Below are positions 1 to 5,690 of a DNA stretch of 5,690 bases, one piece after another. Under the pieces are notes generated by a model. That model was not told the DNA's origin. It saw only the letters and a list, made by a program, of their open reading frames with translations, and did no database searches. A program made the position numbers and the translations under genes. Position 1 is the first letter of the stretch. Each line of letters begins with the position of its first letter. The DNA comes from Syntrophaceae bacterium. GTDB taxonomy: Bacteria; Desulfobacterota; Syntrophia; Syntrophales; UBA5619. The DNA lies in the NCBI GenBank assembly GCA_919902745.1, contig CAKKRN010000242.1, positions 1 through 5,690 on the forward strand, in the 5' to 3' direction.

Positions 1-8
1 GCAATGAA

Positions 9-14
9 TATAAA
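9..14 (+). promoter_or_regulatory. Candidate -10 element for tRNA-Leu
   Basis: The hexamer TATAAA matches the sigma-70 -10 consensus at five of six positions. Transcription would start near base 21, leaving a leader of about 11 bases before the mature tRNA, a plausible length for a tRNA precursor. Any -35 element would lie off the left edge, so the call rests on the hexamer and its position alone. The same 9-mer, TGAATATAA, surrounds the hexamer found upstream of tig. Confidence 0.35.
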
Positions 15-31
15 GGTAGGGCTTCTATCAT

Positions 32-118
32 GCGAGAGTGGCGGAACTGGTAGACGCACTGGATTTAGGATCCAGCCCGCCTAAGCGGATAGGGGTTCAA
101 ATCCCCTCTCTCGCACCA
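32..118 (+). tRNA. tRNA-Leu (anticodon UAG), CCA encoded
   Basis: A complete class II tRNA can be folded by eye. The acceptor stem pairs GCGAGAG (32-38) with CTCTCGC (108-114), followed by discriminator A115 and an encoded CCA (116-118). The D stem pairs GCG (41-43) with CGC (55-57) and its loop carries GG at 49-50. The anticodon stem pairs CTGGA (59-63) with TCCAG (71-75) around loop TTTAGGA, giving anticodon UAG at 66-68 and a G at the position after it. The long variable arm (77-88) has CCGC paired with GCGG, as expected for leucine tRNAs. The T stem pairs AGGGG (91-95) with CCCCT (103-107) around TTCAAAT. It decodes CUA and, by wobble, other CUN leucine codons. It is oriented with the downstream tig gene and no terminator lies between them. 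Confidence 0.97.
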
Positions 119-136
119 ATCGGTCTGTCATCTGAA

Positions 137-142
137 TATAAT
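137..142 (+). promoter_or_regulatory. Candidate -10 element for the tig operon
   Basis: A perfect TATAAT hexamer lies in the AT-rich gap between the tRNA and tig. Transcription would start near base 149, just ahead of the tig ribosome binding site, giving a leader of roughly 19 bases. No convincing -35 hexamer appears at 16-18 bases upstream, because that space is the 3' end of the tRNA. A TG pair lies two bases upstream of the hexamer instead of the one base of a classical extended -10. A promoter here is therefore plausible but unproven; the operon could also be read from the tRNA promoter. Confidence 0.4.
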
Positions 143-151
143 ATCTTGGAC

Positions 152-158
152 AAAGGAG
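152..158 (+). promoter_or_regulatory. Ribosome binding site of tig, supports GTG start
   Basis: AAAGGAG is a strong Shine-Dalgarno match placed nine bases before the GTG at 168. It settles the start of trigger factor, since no in-frame ATG lies near it and the GTG start gives an N-terminus of the usual family length. Confidence 0.8.
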
Positions 159-167
159 CGTATTGCC

Positions 168-1502
168 GTGAGTGAGATCAGTGCCGCTGTTAAAATTGAA
201 GATATCAGTGCCGTAAAGAAGAAACTATCCTTTGATGTCCCGTGGGCGGATGTGAAAAGCGAGTTGGACGCGGTTTACCGCAAGGTGGGAAAAACGGCCA
301 AGATCAAAGGGTTCAGACCGGGCAAGATTCCACGGGAAATCCTGGAGAGGCACTACCGGGAAGATGCCGAGGGAGAGACGATCTCCAATCTGGTGAATCG
401 GTACTACTGGGAGACTTTGCAGCAGAAAGATATTCCGGCGGTGACCAAGCCGGAGATCGAACAGCAAGGGATTGAGGCGGAAAAGGATTTCACCTTTTCG
501 GCGACGGTCGAGGTGGAACCCGCCGTCGAACCGAAGGACTATCTCGGTCTGGAATTGGAGAAAGAAGAACCGGTTGTGACCGATGAGGATCTTGAAGCAA
601 GAATGGCGGAAATCCGTCAGATGTTCGCCACCATGGAAGAGGTGGAGGAAGACCGCGCGATCCGGATGGGCGATTTTGTCACCCTCGATTTCACGGGCGC
701 TGTTGCCGGAGAGCAGATCAAGGAGTTGAAGTCCGAAAGCTACCTGCTGGAAATCGGTTCGAAAACCTTTGTGCCCGGTTTTGAGGAGCAGCTTGTGGAT
801 TTGAGACAAGGTGAGGCGAAAACCGTTGCCGTCAAATTCCCCGACAATTACAATGCCGCCCATCTGGCGGGGAAAGATGTGGAATTCACGGTCAATATCA
901 AGGGCATTCGGGTGAAGAAGCTGCCGGAAATCGATGAACAGTTTATCAAGAATTTTGAGCGTTACGAATCCCTGGAAGCCCTCAAGGCCGATGTTCTGAA
1001 AAACCTGGAAGAGGAGAAGAAGCGGAAGATCGAGCTGGAGTTTGAAAAGCAGATCAGCGATAAACTGTTGGAGAAAAATGTTTTTGATGTCCCTGACTCC
1101 TTTGTCAAACGGCAGATCTATTATATGATGTCCGACATGCAGCGAAGAATGGTCTCCGGCGGCATGGATTCGAAAAAGGCGGCCGAATTCAGCATGAAAC
1201 TCCATGATCATTTCCGGGAGGAGGCGGCCAAGATCGTAAAAACCGTTCTTCTGCTCAAGGGCATTGCGGGTAAGGAAGCGCTGACTGCGGGAGAGGACGA
1301 GGTGGAAAAGCAGATTCGGGAGATCGCCGCACAGCGGGCCCAGGATTATGAGACCCTTCGGAAATCGCTTGAAAAGGACGATCTGATCGACAACATCCGG
1401 AGCGAGATCCTGAACCGGAAGACCTATGCGTTCCTGGAGGCGAAGGCGAAGGTGACAACCGTCAGAACGGAGAAGAAGGGAATTCCGGAGGGGGAAAAAT
1501 GA
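168..1502 (+). CDS. tig: Trigger factor, ribosome-associated chaperone and peptidyl-prolyl isomerase
   Basis: Trigger factor docks at the ribosome exit tunnel, shields nascent chains and can catalyse prolyl cis-trans isomerisation. The product has 444 residues, close to the 432 of the E. coli protein. The ribosome-binding N-domain (about 1-115) carries the signature loop GFRPGKIP at 48-55, equivalent to GFRKGK in E. coli. An FKBP-type isomerase domain follows at about 165-250, starting [10 protein letters not shown], with VPGFEEQL and a [13 protein letters not shown] stretch that match the family pattern. The helical C-terminal chaperone domain (about 250-444) is rich in Glu and Lys and includes a [12 protein letters not shown] segment. 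The start is GTG, chosen from the AAAGGAG nine bases upstream; the N-terminus is then about four residues longer than in E. coli before the GFR loop. Its stop overlaps the clpP start by four bases, so the two are probably cotranscribed and translationally coupled. No truncation or missing domain is seen. Confidence 0.97.
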   Translation: MSEISAAVKIEDISAVKKKLSFDVPWADVKSELDAVYRKVGKTAKIKGFRPGKIPREILERHYREDAEGETISNLVNRYYWETLQQKDIPAVTKPEIEQQGIEAEKDFTFSATVEVEPAVEPKDYLGLELEKEEPVVTDEDLEARMAEIRQMFATMEEVEEDRAIRMGDFVTLDFTGAVAGEQIKELKSESYLLEIGSKTFVPGFEEQLVDLRQGEAKTVAVKFPDNYNAAHLAGKDVEFTVNIKGIRVKKLPEIDEQFIKNFERYESLEALKADVLKNLEEEKKRKIELEFEKQISDKLLEKNVFDVPDSFVKRQIYYMMSDMQRRMVSGGMDSKKAAEFSMKLHDHFREEAAKIVKTVLLLKGIAGKEALTAGEDEVEKQIREIAAQRAQDYETLRKSLEKDDLIDNIRSEILNRKTYAFLEAKAKVTTVRTEKKGIPEGEK

Positions 1503-2083
1503 ACCTGATACCCATGGTGGTTGAACAGGACGGTCGCGGCGAAAGGGCATTCGATATCTATTCGAGACTCCTGAAGGATCGCATCATCTTCCTCGGGACG
1601 GCCATCGATGATGACGTTGCGAACCTTGTCATTGCGCAGATGCTCTATCTGGAATCGGATGATCCCGACAAGGAGATCTTCTTTTATTTGAACACCCCCG
1701 GCGGACATGTCAGCTCGGGACTGGCGATTTACGATACGATGCAGTATATCAAGCCCGCGGTCAGTACGTTCTGCATGGGACAAGCGGCGAGCATGGGCGC
1801 CCTTCTGCTGGCGGCGGGTCAAAAGGGAAAGCGGTTTGCGCTCCCCCATTCGCGAATCCTGATCCATCAGCCTCTGGGCGGATTCCAGGGGCAGGCGACG
1901 GACATCGACATCCAGGCGCGCGAGATCCTGAGGTTGAAGGAAGAGCTGAATCTGATCCTGGCCGGACTGACGGGTCAACCGCTGGAAAAGATTGCGTCCG
2001 ACACCGAACGGGACTATTACATGACCGGCGCCAAGGCCGTGGAATACGGTATTATTGATGAAATCATTGTCAAAAGGGGTTGA
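1499..2083 (+). CDS. clpP: ATP-dependent Clp protease proteolytic subunit ClpP
   Basis: ClpP is a serine peptidase that assembles into a two-ring, 14-subunit barrel in the cytoplasm and degrades proteins fed in by ClpX or another Clp ATPase. The product has 194 residues. The catalytic triad is visible: Ser98 in GQAASMGA, His123 in [10 protein letters not shown] and Asp172 in TERDYYM, with the same spacing as S97/H122/D171 of mature E. coli ClpP. The oxyanion region [10 protein letters not shown] (65-74) is intact. The N-terminus reads almost directly into the mature-type motif [12 protein letters not shown], so there is little or no room for the 14-residue propeptide known from E. coli. The ATG overlaps the tig stop (ATGA), and a GGAGGGGG ribosome binding site at 1487-1494 lies inside the tig 3' end. 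clpX follows directly, as expected for its partner. Confidence 0.98.
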   Translation: MNLIPMVVEQDGRGERAFDIYSRLLKDRIIFLGTAIDDDVANLVIAQMLYLESDDPDKEIFFYLNTPGGHVSSGLAIYDTMQYIKPAVSTFCMGQAASMGALLLAAGQKGKRFALPHSRILIHQPLGGFQGQATDIDIQAREILRLKEELNLILAGLTGQPLEKIASDTERDYYMTGAKAVEYGIIDEIIVKRG

Positions 2084-2096
2084 GACGGTTTACGAA

Positions 2097-2102
2097 AGAG
2101 GG
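2097..2102 (+). promoter_or_regulatory. Ribosome binding site deciding the clpX start
   Basis: AGAGGG lies seven bases before the ATG at 2110, separated from it by seven T residues. It favours this ATG over an in-frame TTG at 2080, whose only purine-rich upstream sequence (GGGG at 2076-2079) abuts the start codon and is too close to serve. Confidence 0.6.
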
Positions 2103-2109
2103 TTTTTTT

Positions 2110-3372
2110 ATGGCTAAAAAAGGAAGAGATCCGCAGGACGGTCGGGGGTTGCTGTTCTGTTCATTCTGCGGGAAAGACCAGAACGAGGTGAAAAAGCTTG
2201 TCGCCGGTCCCACGGCCTACATCTGCGATGAATGCATTGAGTTGTGCCGCTGCATCGTGGAAGAAGAGTCTGAAAAGGGCGGTACGGAGGACATCCGCAA
2301 AGGAATTCCCGAACCGAAGAACATTGCGAGATTTCTGGATCAGTACGTCATCGGACAGGATCACTCGAAAAAAGTTCTCTCCGTAGCCGTTTACAACCAC
2401 TACCGCCGGTTGTTTTCCCGTGTCGATATGGGCGGGGTCGATATTCAGAAGAGCAATATTCTGCTGATCGGACCGACCGGGTCCGGCAAGACGCTTCTGG
2501 CGAAAACCCTGGCCAGGATGTTGAATGTTCCCTTTACCATTGCCGACGCGACGACGCTGACCGAGGCCGGCTACGTCGGAGAGGATGTGGAGAATATCAT
2601 TCTCAGCCTTCTGCAGAACGCCGATTATGATGTCGAGAAGGCCTCCAAAGGGATCGTCTATATCGATGAAATCGACAAGATCGCCAGAAAATCGGGAAAC
2701 CCTTCGATCACCCGGGATGTGTCGGGAGAGGGGGTCCAGCAGGCGCTGCTCAAGATCATTGAAGGGACGACGGCCAGCATTCCCCCAAAAGGGGGAAGAA
2801 AACATCCGCAGCAGGAATTTATCCAGGTCGACACCTCCAATATCCTGTTTATCTGCGGCGGGGCGTTCAACGACCTCGACGGTATCATTGCCCGTCGGAT
2901 CGGCTTCAATGCGATGGGTTTCGGGGCGGAGATCCGCAGCAAGAGGGAGAAAAAGACGGACCAGTTGCTCAGTGAGGTGCAACCCGAAGATCTATTGAAA
3001 TACGGCTTGATCCCCGAGTTCATCGGCCGTCTGCCGGTGATCGCCACGCTGAACGAACTGACCCAGGAGGATCTGATCCGCATCCTGGGGGAGCCCAAGG
3101 ATGCCATCGTTCGTCAGTATCAGAAGCTTTTCGAGCTGGAAGGGGTAAAACTGAAATTTACGGAGGGCGCATGTCGGGCCATTGCGAAACTTTCCGTGGA
3201 GCGCAAGTCGGGCGCCCGCGGTCTGCGCGCGATTCTGGAAAATACCATGCTCGATATCATGTACGAGCTTCCGTCGACCAATGATGTGAAGGAATGTGTT
3301 ATCAGTGAGGAAGTCGTGATGAACAAGGAAAAACCGATCCTCCTTTTTGAAAAGAAGTCTGAAACCGCTTAA
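2110..3372 (+). CDS. clpX: ATP-dependent Clp protease ATP-binding subunit ClpX
   Basis: ClpX is a hexameric AAA+ unfoldase that recognises tagged or native substrates, unfolds them with ATP and passes them to ClpP. The product from ATG 2110 has 420 residues (E. coli 424). The N-terminal zinc-binding domain has Cys17, Cys20, Cys39 and Cys42. The AAA+ module shows Walker A GPTGSGKT (121-128), pore-1 loop GYVG (154-157), Walker [10 protein letters not shown] with Asp186/Glu187, the RKH pore loop (230-232), the arginine finger Arg307 in EFIGRLPV and sensor 2 Arg370 in SGARGLRA. The ClpP-docking tripeptide, IGF in E. coli and B. subtilis, appears to be MGF at 269-271. An in-frame TTG at 2080 overlapping the clpP stop would add ten residues ([10 protein letters not shown]), but the better-placed ribosome binding site and family N-termini favour 2110. 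It lies 26 bases after clpP and 27 before lon, consistent with one operon. Confidence 0.98.
   Translation: MAKKGRDPQDGRGLLFCSFCGKDQNEVKKLVAGPTAYICDECIELCRCIVEEESEKGGTEDIRKGIPEPKNIARFLDQYVIGQDHSKKVLSVAVYNHYRRLFSRVDMGGVDIQKSNILLIGPTGSGKTLLAKTLARMLNVPFTIADATTLTEAGYVGEDVENIILSLLQNADYDVEKASKGIVYIDEIDKIARKSGNPSITRDVSGEGVQQALLKIIEGTTASIPPKGGRKHPQQEFIQVDTSNILFICGGAFNDLDGIIARRIGFNAMGFGAEIRSKREKKTDQLLSEVQPEDLLKYGLIPEFIGRLPVIATLNELTQEDLIRILGEPKDAIVRQYQKLFELEGVKLKFTEGACRAIAKLSVERKSGARGLRAILENTMLDIMYELPSTNDVKECVISEEVVMNKEKPILLFEKKSETA
2780..2797 (+). repeat. Perfect inverted repeat inside clpX
   Basis: TTCCCCC (2780-2786) and GGGGGAA (2791-2797) form a seven-base-pair stem around an AAAA loop. It lies within clpX over codons for the conserved PPKGG stretch just before the RKH loop. 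No T-run follows on either strand, so it is not a classical intrinsic terminator. It may be a by-product of the codons chosen for Pro-Pro-Lys-Gly-Gly. Confidence 0.6.
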
Positions 3373-3399
3373 TTTGAAATCAAGCAGGAAGAAGAGATA

Positions 3400-5690
3400 A
3401 TGTTCGATAAAATAGAGAACAGGGAAATGAATGCGGGGATGATGGATATTCCCCTTCTGCCCCTTCGGGACGTGGTGGTCTTTCCCCACATGATCGTTCC
3501 TCTTTTTGTGGGAAGGGAAAGATCGATCGCCGCACTGGAATCCGCGATGAAGGAGGAAAAAGAGATCTTCATGGTGGCGCAGAAAAGCGCCCAGAAGGAT
3601 GATCCTAGTGAGGAAGAGATCTATCGCATCGGAACGATCGGGATCATCATTCAGTTGCTGCGTCTGCCCGATGGTACGGTCAAGGTGCTGGTCGAAGGGA
3701 AGAAACGGGGCATCATCCGCGAATATCTTCCCTGCGAAGACTATTTCCTGATTTGCGCCGAAGAGTTAGAGGAGACCGGCAAGACGGAAACCGTCCGGAT
3801 CGAGGCCCTGATGAGAAGCATCCGGGAATCGTTTGAAACCTACGCCAAGATGACCAAGAAGGTGCATCTGGAGATGGTCGGCACCATCGCTTCCATCGAG
3901 GAGCCATCAAAACTGGCCGATGTCGTCATTTCCCAGATCAACGCCAAGTTAGAGGACAAGCAGAGAATTATCGAAATCTTCCATGTCCCGGAACGGATGG
4001 AGGCGATCTATGAACTGATGCTTTCGGAGATCGAGATCCTTCAGGTCGAGGAGAAGATCAAGAGACGGGTTAAGAAGCAGATGGAAAAGACCCAGAAGGA
4101 CTACTACCTCAACGAACAGATGCGGGCGATCCAGAAGGAGATGGGGGAGAAGGGGGAGAAGGACGATTTTCGCAACGAAATCGTAGAACTGGAAAAAAGG
4201 CTGAAACAGAAGAAGCTTTCCGAAGAGGCGCACAAGAAGGTCAAACAGGAAATCAAAAAGATGCAGATGATGGCCCCGATGTCCGCCGAGGCAACGGTGG
4301 TCCGGAATTATATCGACTGGCTGCTCGATATGCCGTGGTCCGAAAAAACGGAAAACAAACATACGCTGAAGAGTTCGGAAGCCATTCTTGAAGAGGACCA
4401 TTATGGTCTCAAGCAGGTCAAGGAGAGGATCATCGAATATCTGGCCGTTCAGACCCTCGTCAAGAAGAACAAGGGTTCGATCCTCTGTCTCGTCGGTCCG
4501 CCGGGCGTCGGGAAGACCTCCATCGCGAAATCCGTGGCCCGTGCAACCAATCGAAAATTCGTTCGGCTTAGCCTGGGAGGCGTCCGGGATGAAGCGGAGA
4601 TCCGGGGTCACCGGCGGACCTACATCGGCGCGATGCCGGGAAAGATCATTCAATTGCTCAAGAAGGCCGGAACGAACAACCCTGTTTTCTGTCTGGACGA
4701 GGTGGACAAGCTGAGTTCCGATTTCCGGGGGGATCCCTCGTCCGCGCTGTTGGAAGTGCTCGATCCGGAGCAGAATAATGCCTTTAACGACAACTATCTG
4801 GAGGTCGATTATGACCTCTCCGATATCATGTTCATCACCACGGCCAATGTCTTGCAGACCATCCCCGCGCCGCTTCAGGACCGGATGGAGGTGATCCGCC
4901 TGGCCGGATATACGGAGCCGGAAAAGCTCAATATCGCCAAGCTGTTCCTTGTACCCAAGGTGATGGAGGCGAACGGGCTGAAGAAAAACGACGTGGTTTT
5001 TACGGACGGGGCGCTGCTCACGATCATCCGTCAATACACCCGGGAAGCGGGGGTCCGGAATCTGGAGCGGGAAATCGCGTCGATATGCCGTAAGGTCGCC
5101 CGGAAGATCGTGGCCGACGGCGGGAAAGGATGTATCCGAATCTCCTCCAAGTCGGTTCAGGGGCATCTGGGCGTGCCGAAATTCCGTCATGGTGAAACCG
5201 AAGGACGGGATGAAATCGGCCTGACGATCGGTCTTGCCTGGACCGAGGTCGGCGGGGAGTTGCTGGTCATCGAGACCTCCATCATGAAGGGGACCGGCAA
5301 GATGACGCTGACCGGAAAGTTAGGCGACGTCATGCAGGAGTCGGCGCAGGCGGCGCTGACGTACGTCCGCGCCCGGGCGGAACAATTCGGACTGCCGGAA
5401 GGTTTCTACAAGGAGACGGACATTCACGTCCATGTGCCGGAAGGAGCGATTCCGAAGGATGGGCCCTCCGCCGGTATTGCGATGGCAACCTCCATCGCCT
5501 CCGCGTTCATCCGCCGGAAGGTCAGGGGGGATCTGGCCATGACGGGCGAGATCACGCTGCGGGGCCGGGTGCTGCCGATCGGAGGATTGAAGGAGAAGCT
5601 GCTGGCCGCGCATCGGGGGAATATCCGGACCGTGATCATCCCCAAGGACAACGAAAAGGATCTGGCGGAGGTCCCGGCCAATGTCCTGAA
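3400..5690 (+). CDS. lon: Lon protease (LonA type), 3' end beyond the window
   Basis: Lon is a cytoplasmic ATP-dependent serine protease that removes misfolded and selected regulatory proteins; AAA+ and peptidase domains share one chain. The frame is open without interruption for 763 complete codons and runs off the right edge; by alignment with E. coli Lon (784 residues) some 30-40 residues are missing. The N-domain (about 15-210) starts with [21 protein letters not shown] charged helical linker follows (about 210-310). The AAA+ domain has Walker A GPPGVGKT (366-373), pore loop Tyr408-Ile409, Walker B with Asp433/Glu434, Arg495 in PLQDRMEVI and Arg553 in AGVRNLER. The peptidase domain (from about 600) has the Ser690/Lys733 dyad in [11 protein letters not shown] and GGLKEKLL, at E. 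coli S679/K722 spacing; PKDGPSAG is typical of LonA. The ATG at 3400 has AGGA at 3386-3389 plus further GA-rich sequence upstream. Later Mets at residues 10, 14 and 15 also precede the N-domain. Confidence 0.97.
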   Translation, partial: MFDKIENREMNAGMMDIPLLPLRDVVVFPHMIVPLFVGRERSIAALESAMKEEKEIFMVAQKSAQKDDPSEEEIYRIGTIGIIIQLLRLPDGTVKVLVEGKKRGIIREYLPCEDYFLICAEELEETGKTETVRIEALMRSIRESFETYAKMTKKVHLEMVGTIASIEEPSKLADVVISQINAKLEDKQRIIEIFHVPERMEAIYELMLSEIEILQVEEKIKRRVKKQMEKTQKDYYLNEQMRAIQKEMGEKGEKDDFRNEIVELEKRLKQKKLSEEAHKKVKQEIKKMQMMAPMSAEATVVRNYIDWLLDMPWSEKTENKHTLKSSEAILEEDHYGLKQVKERIIEYLAVQTLVKKNKGSILCLVGPPGVGKTSIAKSVARATNRKFVRLSLGGVRDEAEIRGHRRTYIGAMPGKIIQLLKKAGTNNPVFCLDEVDKLSSDFRGDPSSALLEVLDPEQNNAFNDNYLEVDYDLSDIMFITTANVLQTIPAPLQDRMEVIRLAGYTEPEKLNIAKLFLVPKVMEANGLKKNDVVFTDGALLTIIRQYTREAGVRNLEREIASICRKVARKIVADGGKGCIRISSKSVQGHLGVPKFRHGETEGRDEIGLTIGLAWTEVGGELLVIETSIMKGTGKMTLTGKLGDVMQESAQAALTYVRARAEQFGLPEGFYKETDIHVHVPEGAIPKDGPSAGIAMATSIASAFIRRKVRGDLAMTGEITLRGRVLPIGGLKEKLLAAHRGNIRTVIIPKDNEKDLAEVPANVL

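Noticed and set aside
32..118. tRNA-Leu as an integration site for a mobile element
   Set aside because: tRNA 3' ends are frequent attachment sites, but no integrase, no repeated copy of the tRNA 3' end and no foreign cargo are present in the window.
225..1550. A 441-codon open frame on the - strand opposite tig
   Set aside because: It is in codon register with tig. Reverse stops there need TTA, CTA or TCA codons in tig, which are rare; the frame ends exactly at a CTA codon (225-227). Its translation shows no recognisable domain.
2161..2982. A 273-codon open frame on the - strand opposite clpX
   Set aside because: It is in codon register with clpX and stops at a TCA serine codon at 2161. 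It is explained by codon bias in the sense gene.
2585..2998. A 137-codon + strand frame inside clpX
   Set aside because: It lies in another frame of a fully conserved AAA+ region, its product is rich in Arg and Ser as out-of-frame translations often are, and no ribosome binding site stands out.
3373..3399. Terminator or heat-shock (sigma-32 or CIRCE) element between clpX and lon
   Set aside because: The 27-base gap has no hairpin with a T-run and no inverted TTAGCACTC repeat. TTGAAA resembles part of a sigma-32 -35, but no CCCCAT-like -10 follows at the needed distance.
3949..5190. A 413-codon open frame on the - strand opposite lon
   Set aside because: It is in register with lon and is bounded by a TTA leucine codon at 3949-3951. 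lon is motif-verified throughout, so this is a shadow of its codon use.

Overview
The window is a compact protein quality-control locus: a leucine tRNA gene followed, all on the + strand, by trigger factor (tig), ClpP peptidase (clpP), ClpX unfoldase (clpX) and the ATP-dependent protease Lon (lon, cut by the right edge). Each identification rests on family motifs read directly in the translations. No mobile element, CRISPR array, phage gene or foreign-looking insert is visible, and I see no undescribed system.

Layout. Bases 1-31 are leader sequence that may hold the tRNA -10 element. The tRNA-Leu(UAG), with encoded CCA, occupies 32-118. The 49-base gap 119-167 has a perfect TATAAT hexamer and a strong ribosome binding site but no terminator. 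tig uses a GTG start at 168. tig and clpP overlap by four bases (ATGA at 1499-1502). A 26-base gap separates clpP from the preferred clpX start at 2110, and a 27-base gap separates clpX from lon. No gap between genes resembles a terminator, so the four genes probably form one operon. No stretch of 300 bases lacks a gene.

How the genes work together. Trigger factor binds nascent chains at the ribosome exit and helps them fold. ClpX recognises, unfolds and threads proteins into the ClpP barrel. Lon independently degrades misfolded and selected regulatory proteins. The locus therefore joins early folding help to two ATP-driven degradation routes. All expected catalytic residues are present: the ClpP triad S98/H123/D172, the ClpX zinc cysteines, Walker motifs, arginine finger and sensor 2, and the Lon Walker motifs and S690/K733 dyad.

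Organism. The order tig-clpP-clpX-lon is widespread in Proteobacteria and relatives. The tight packing, moderately GC-rich coding sequence, tRNA-Leu next to tig and a ClpX docking loop without the enterobacterial form suggest a deltaproteobacterium (Desulfobacterota-like). This is inference from context and remembered family sequences, not a database match. The points worth a second look are small: a variant ClpP-docking loop in ClpX, a shared -10-like 9-mer before the tRNA and tig, a perfect hairpin inside clpX, and a possible promoter at the start of lon.
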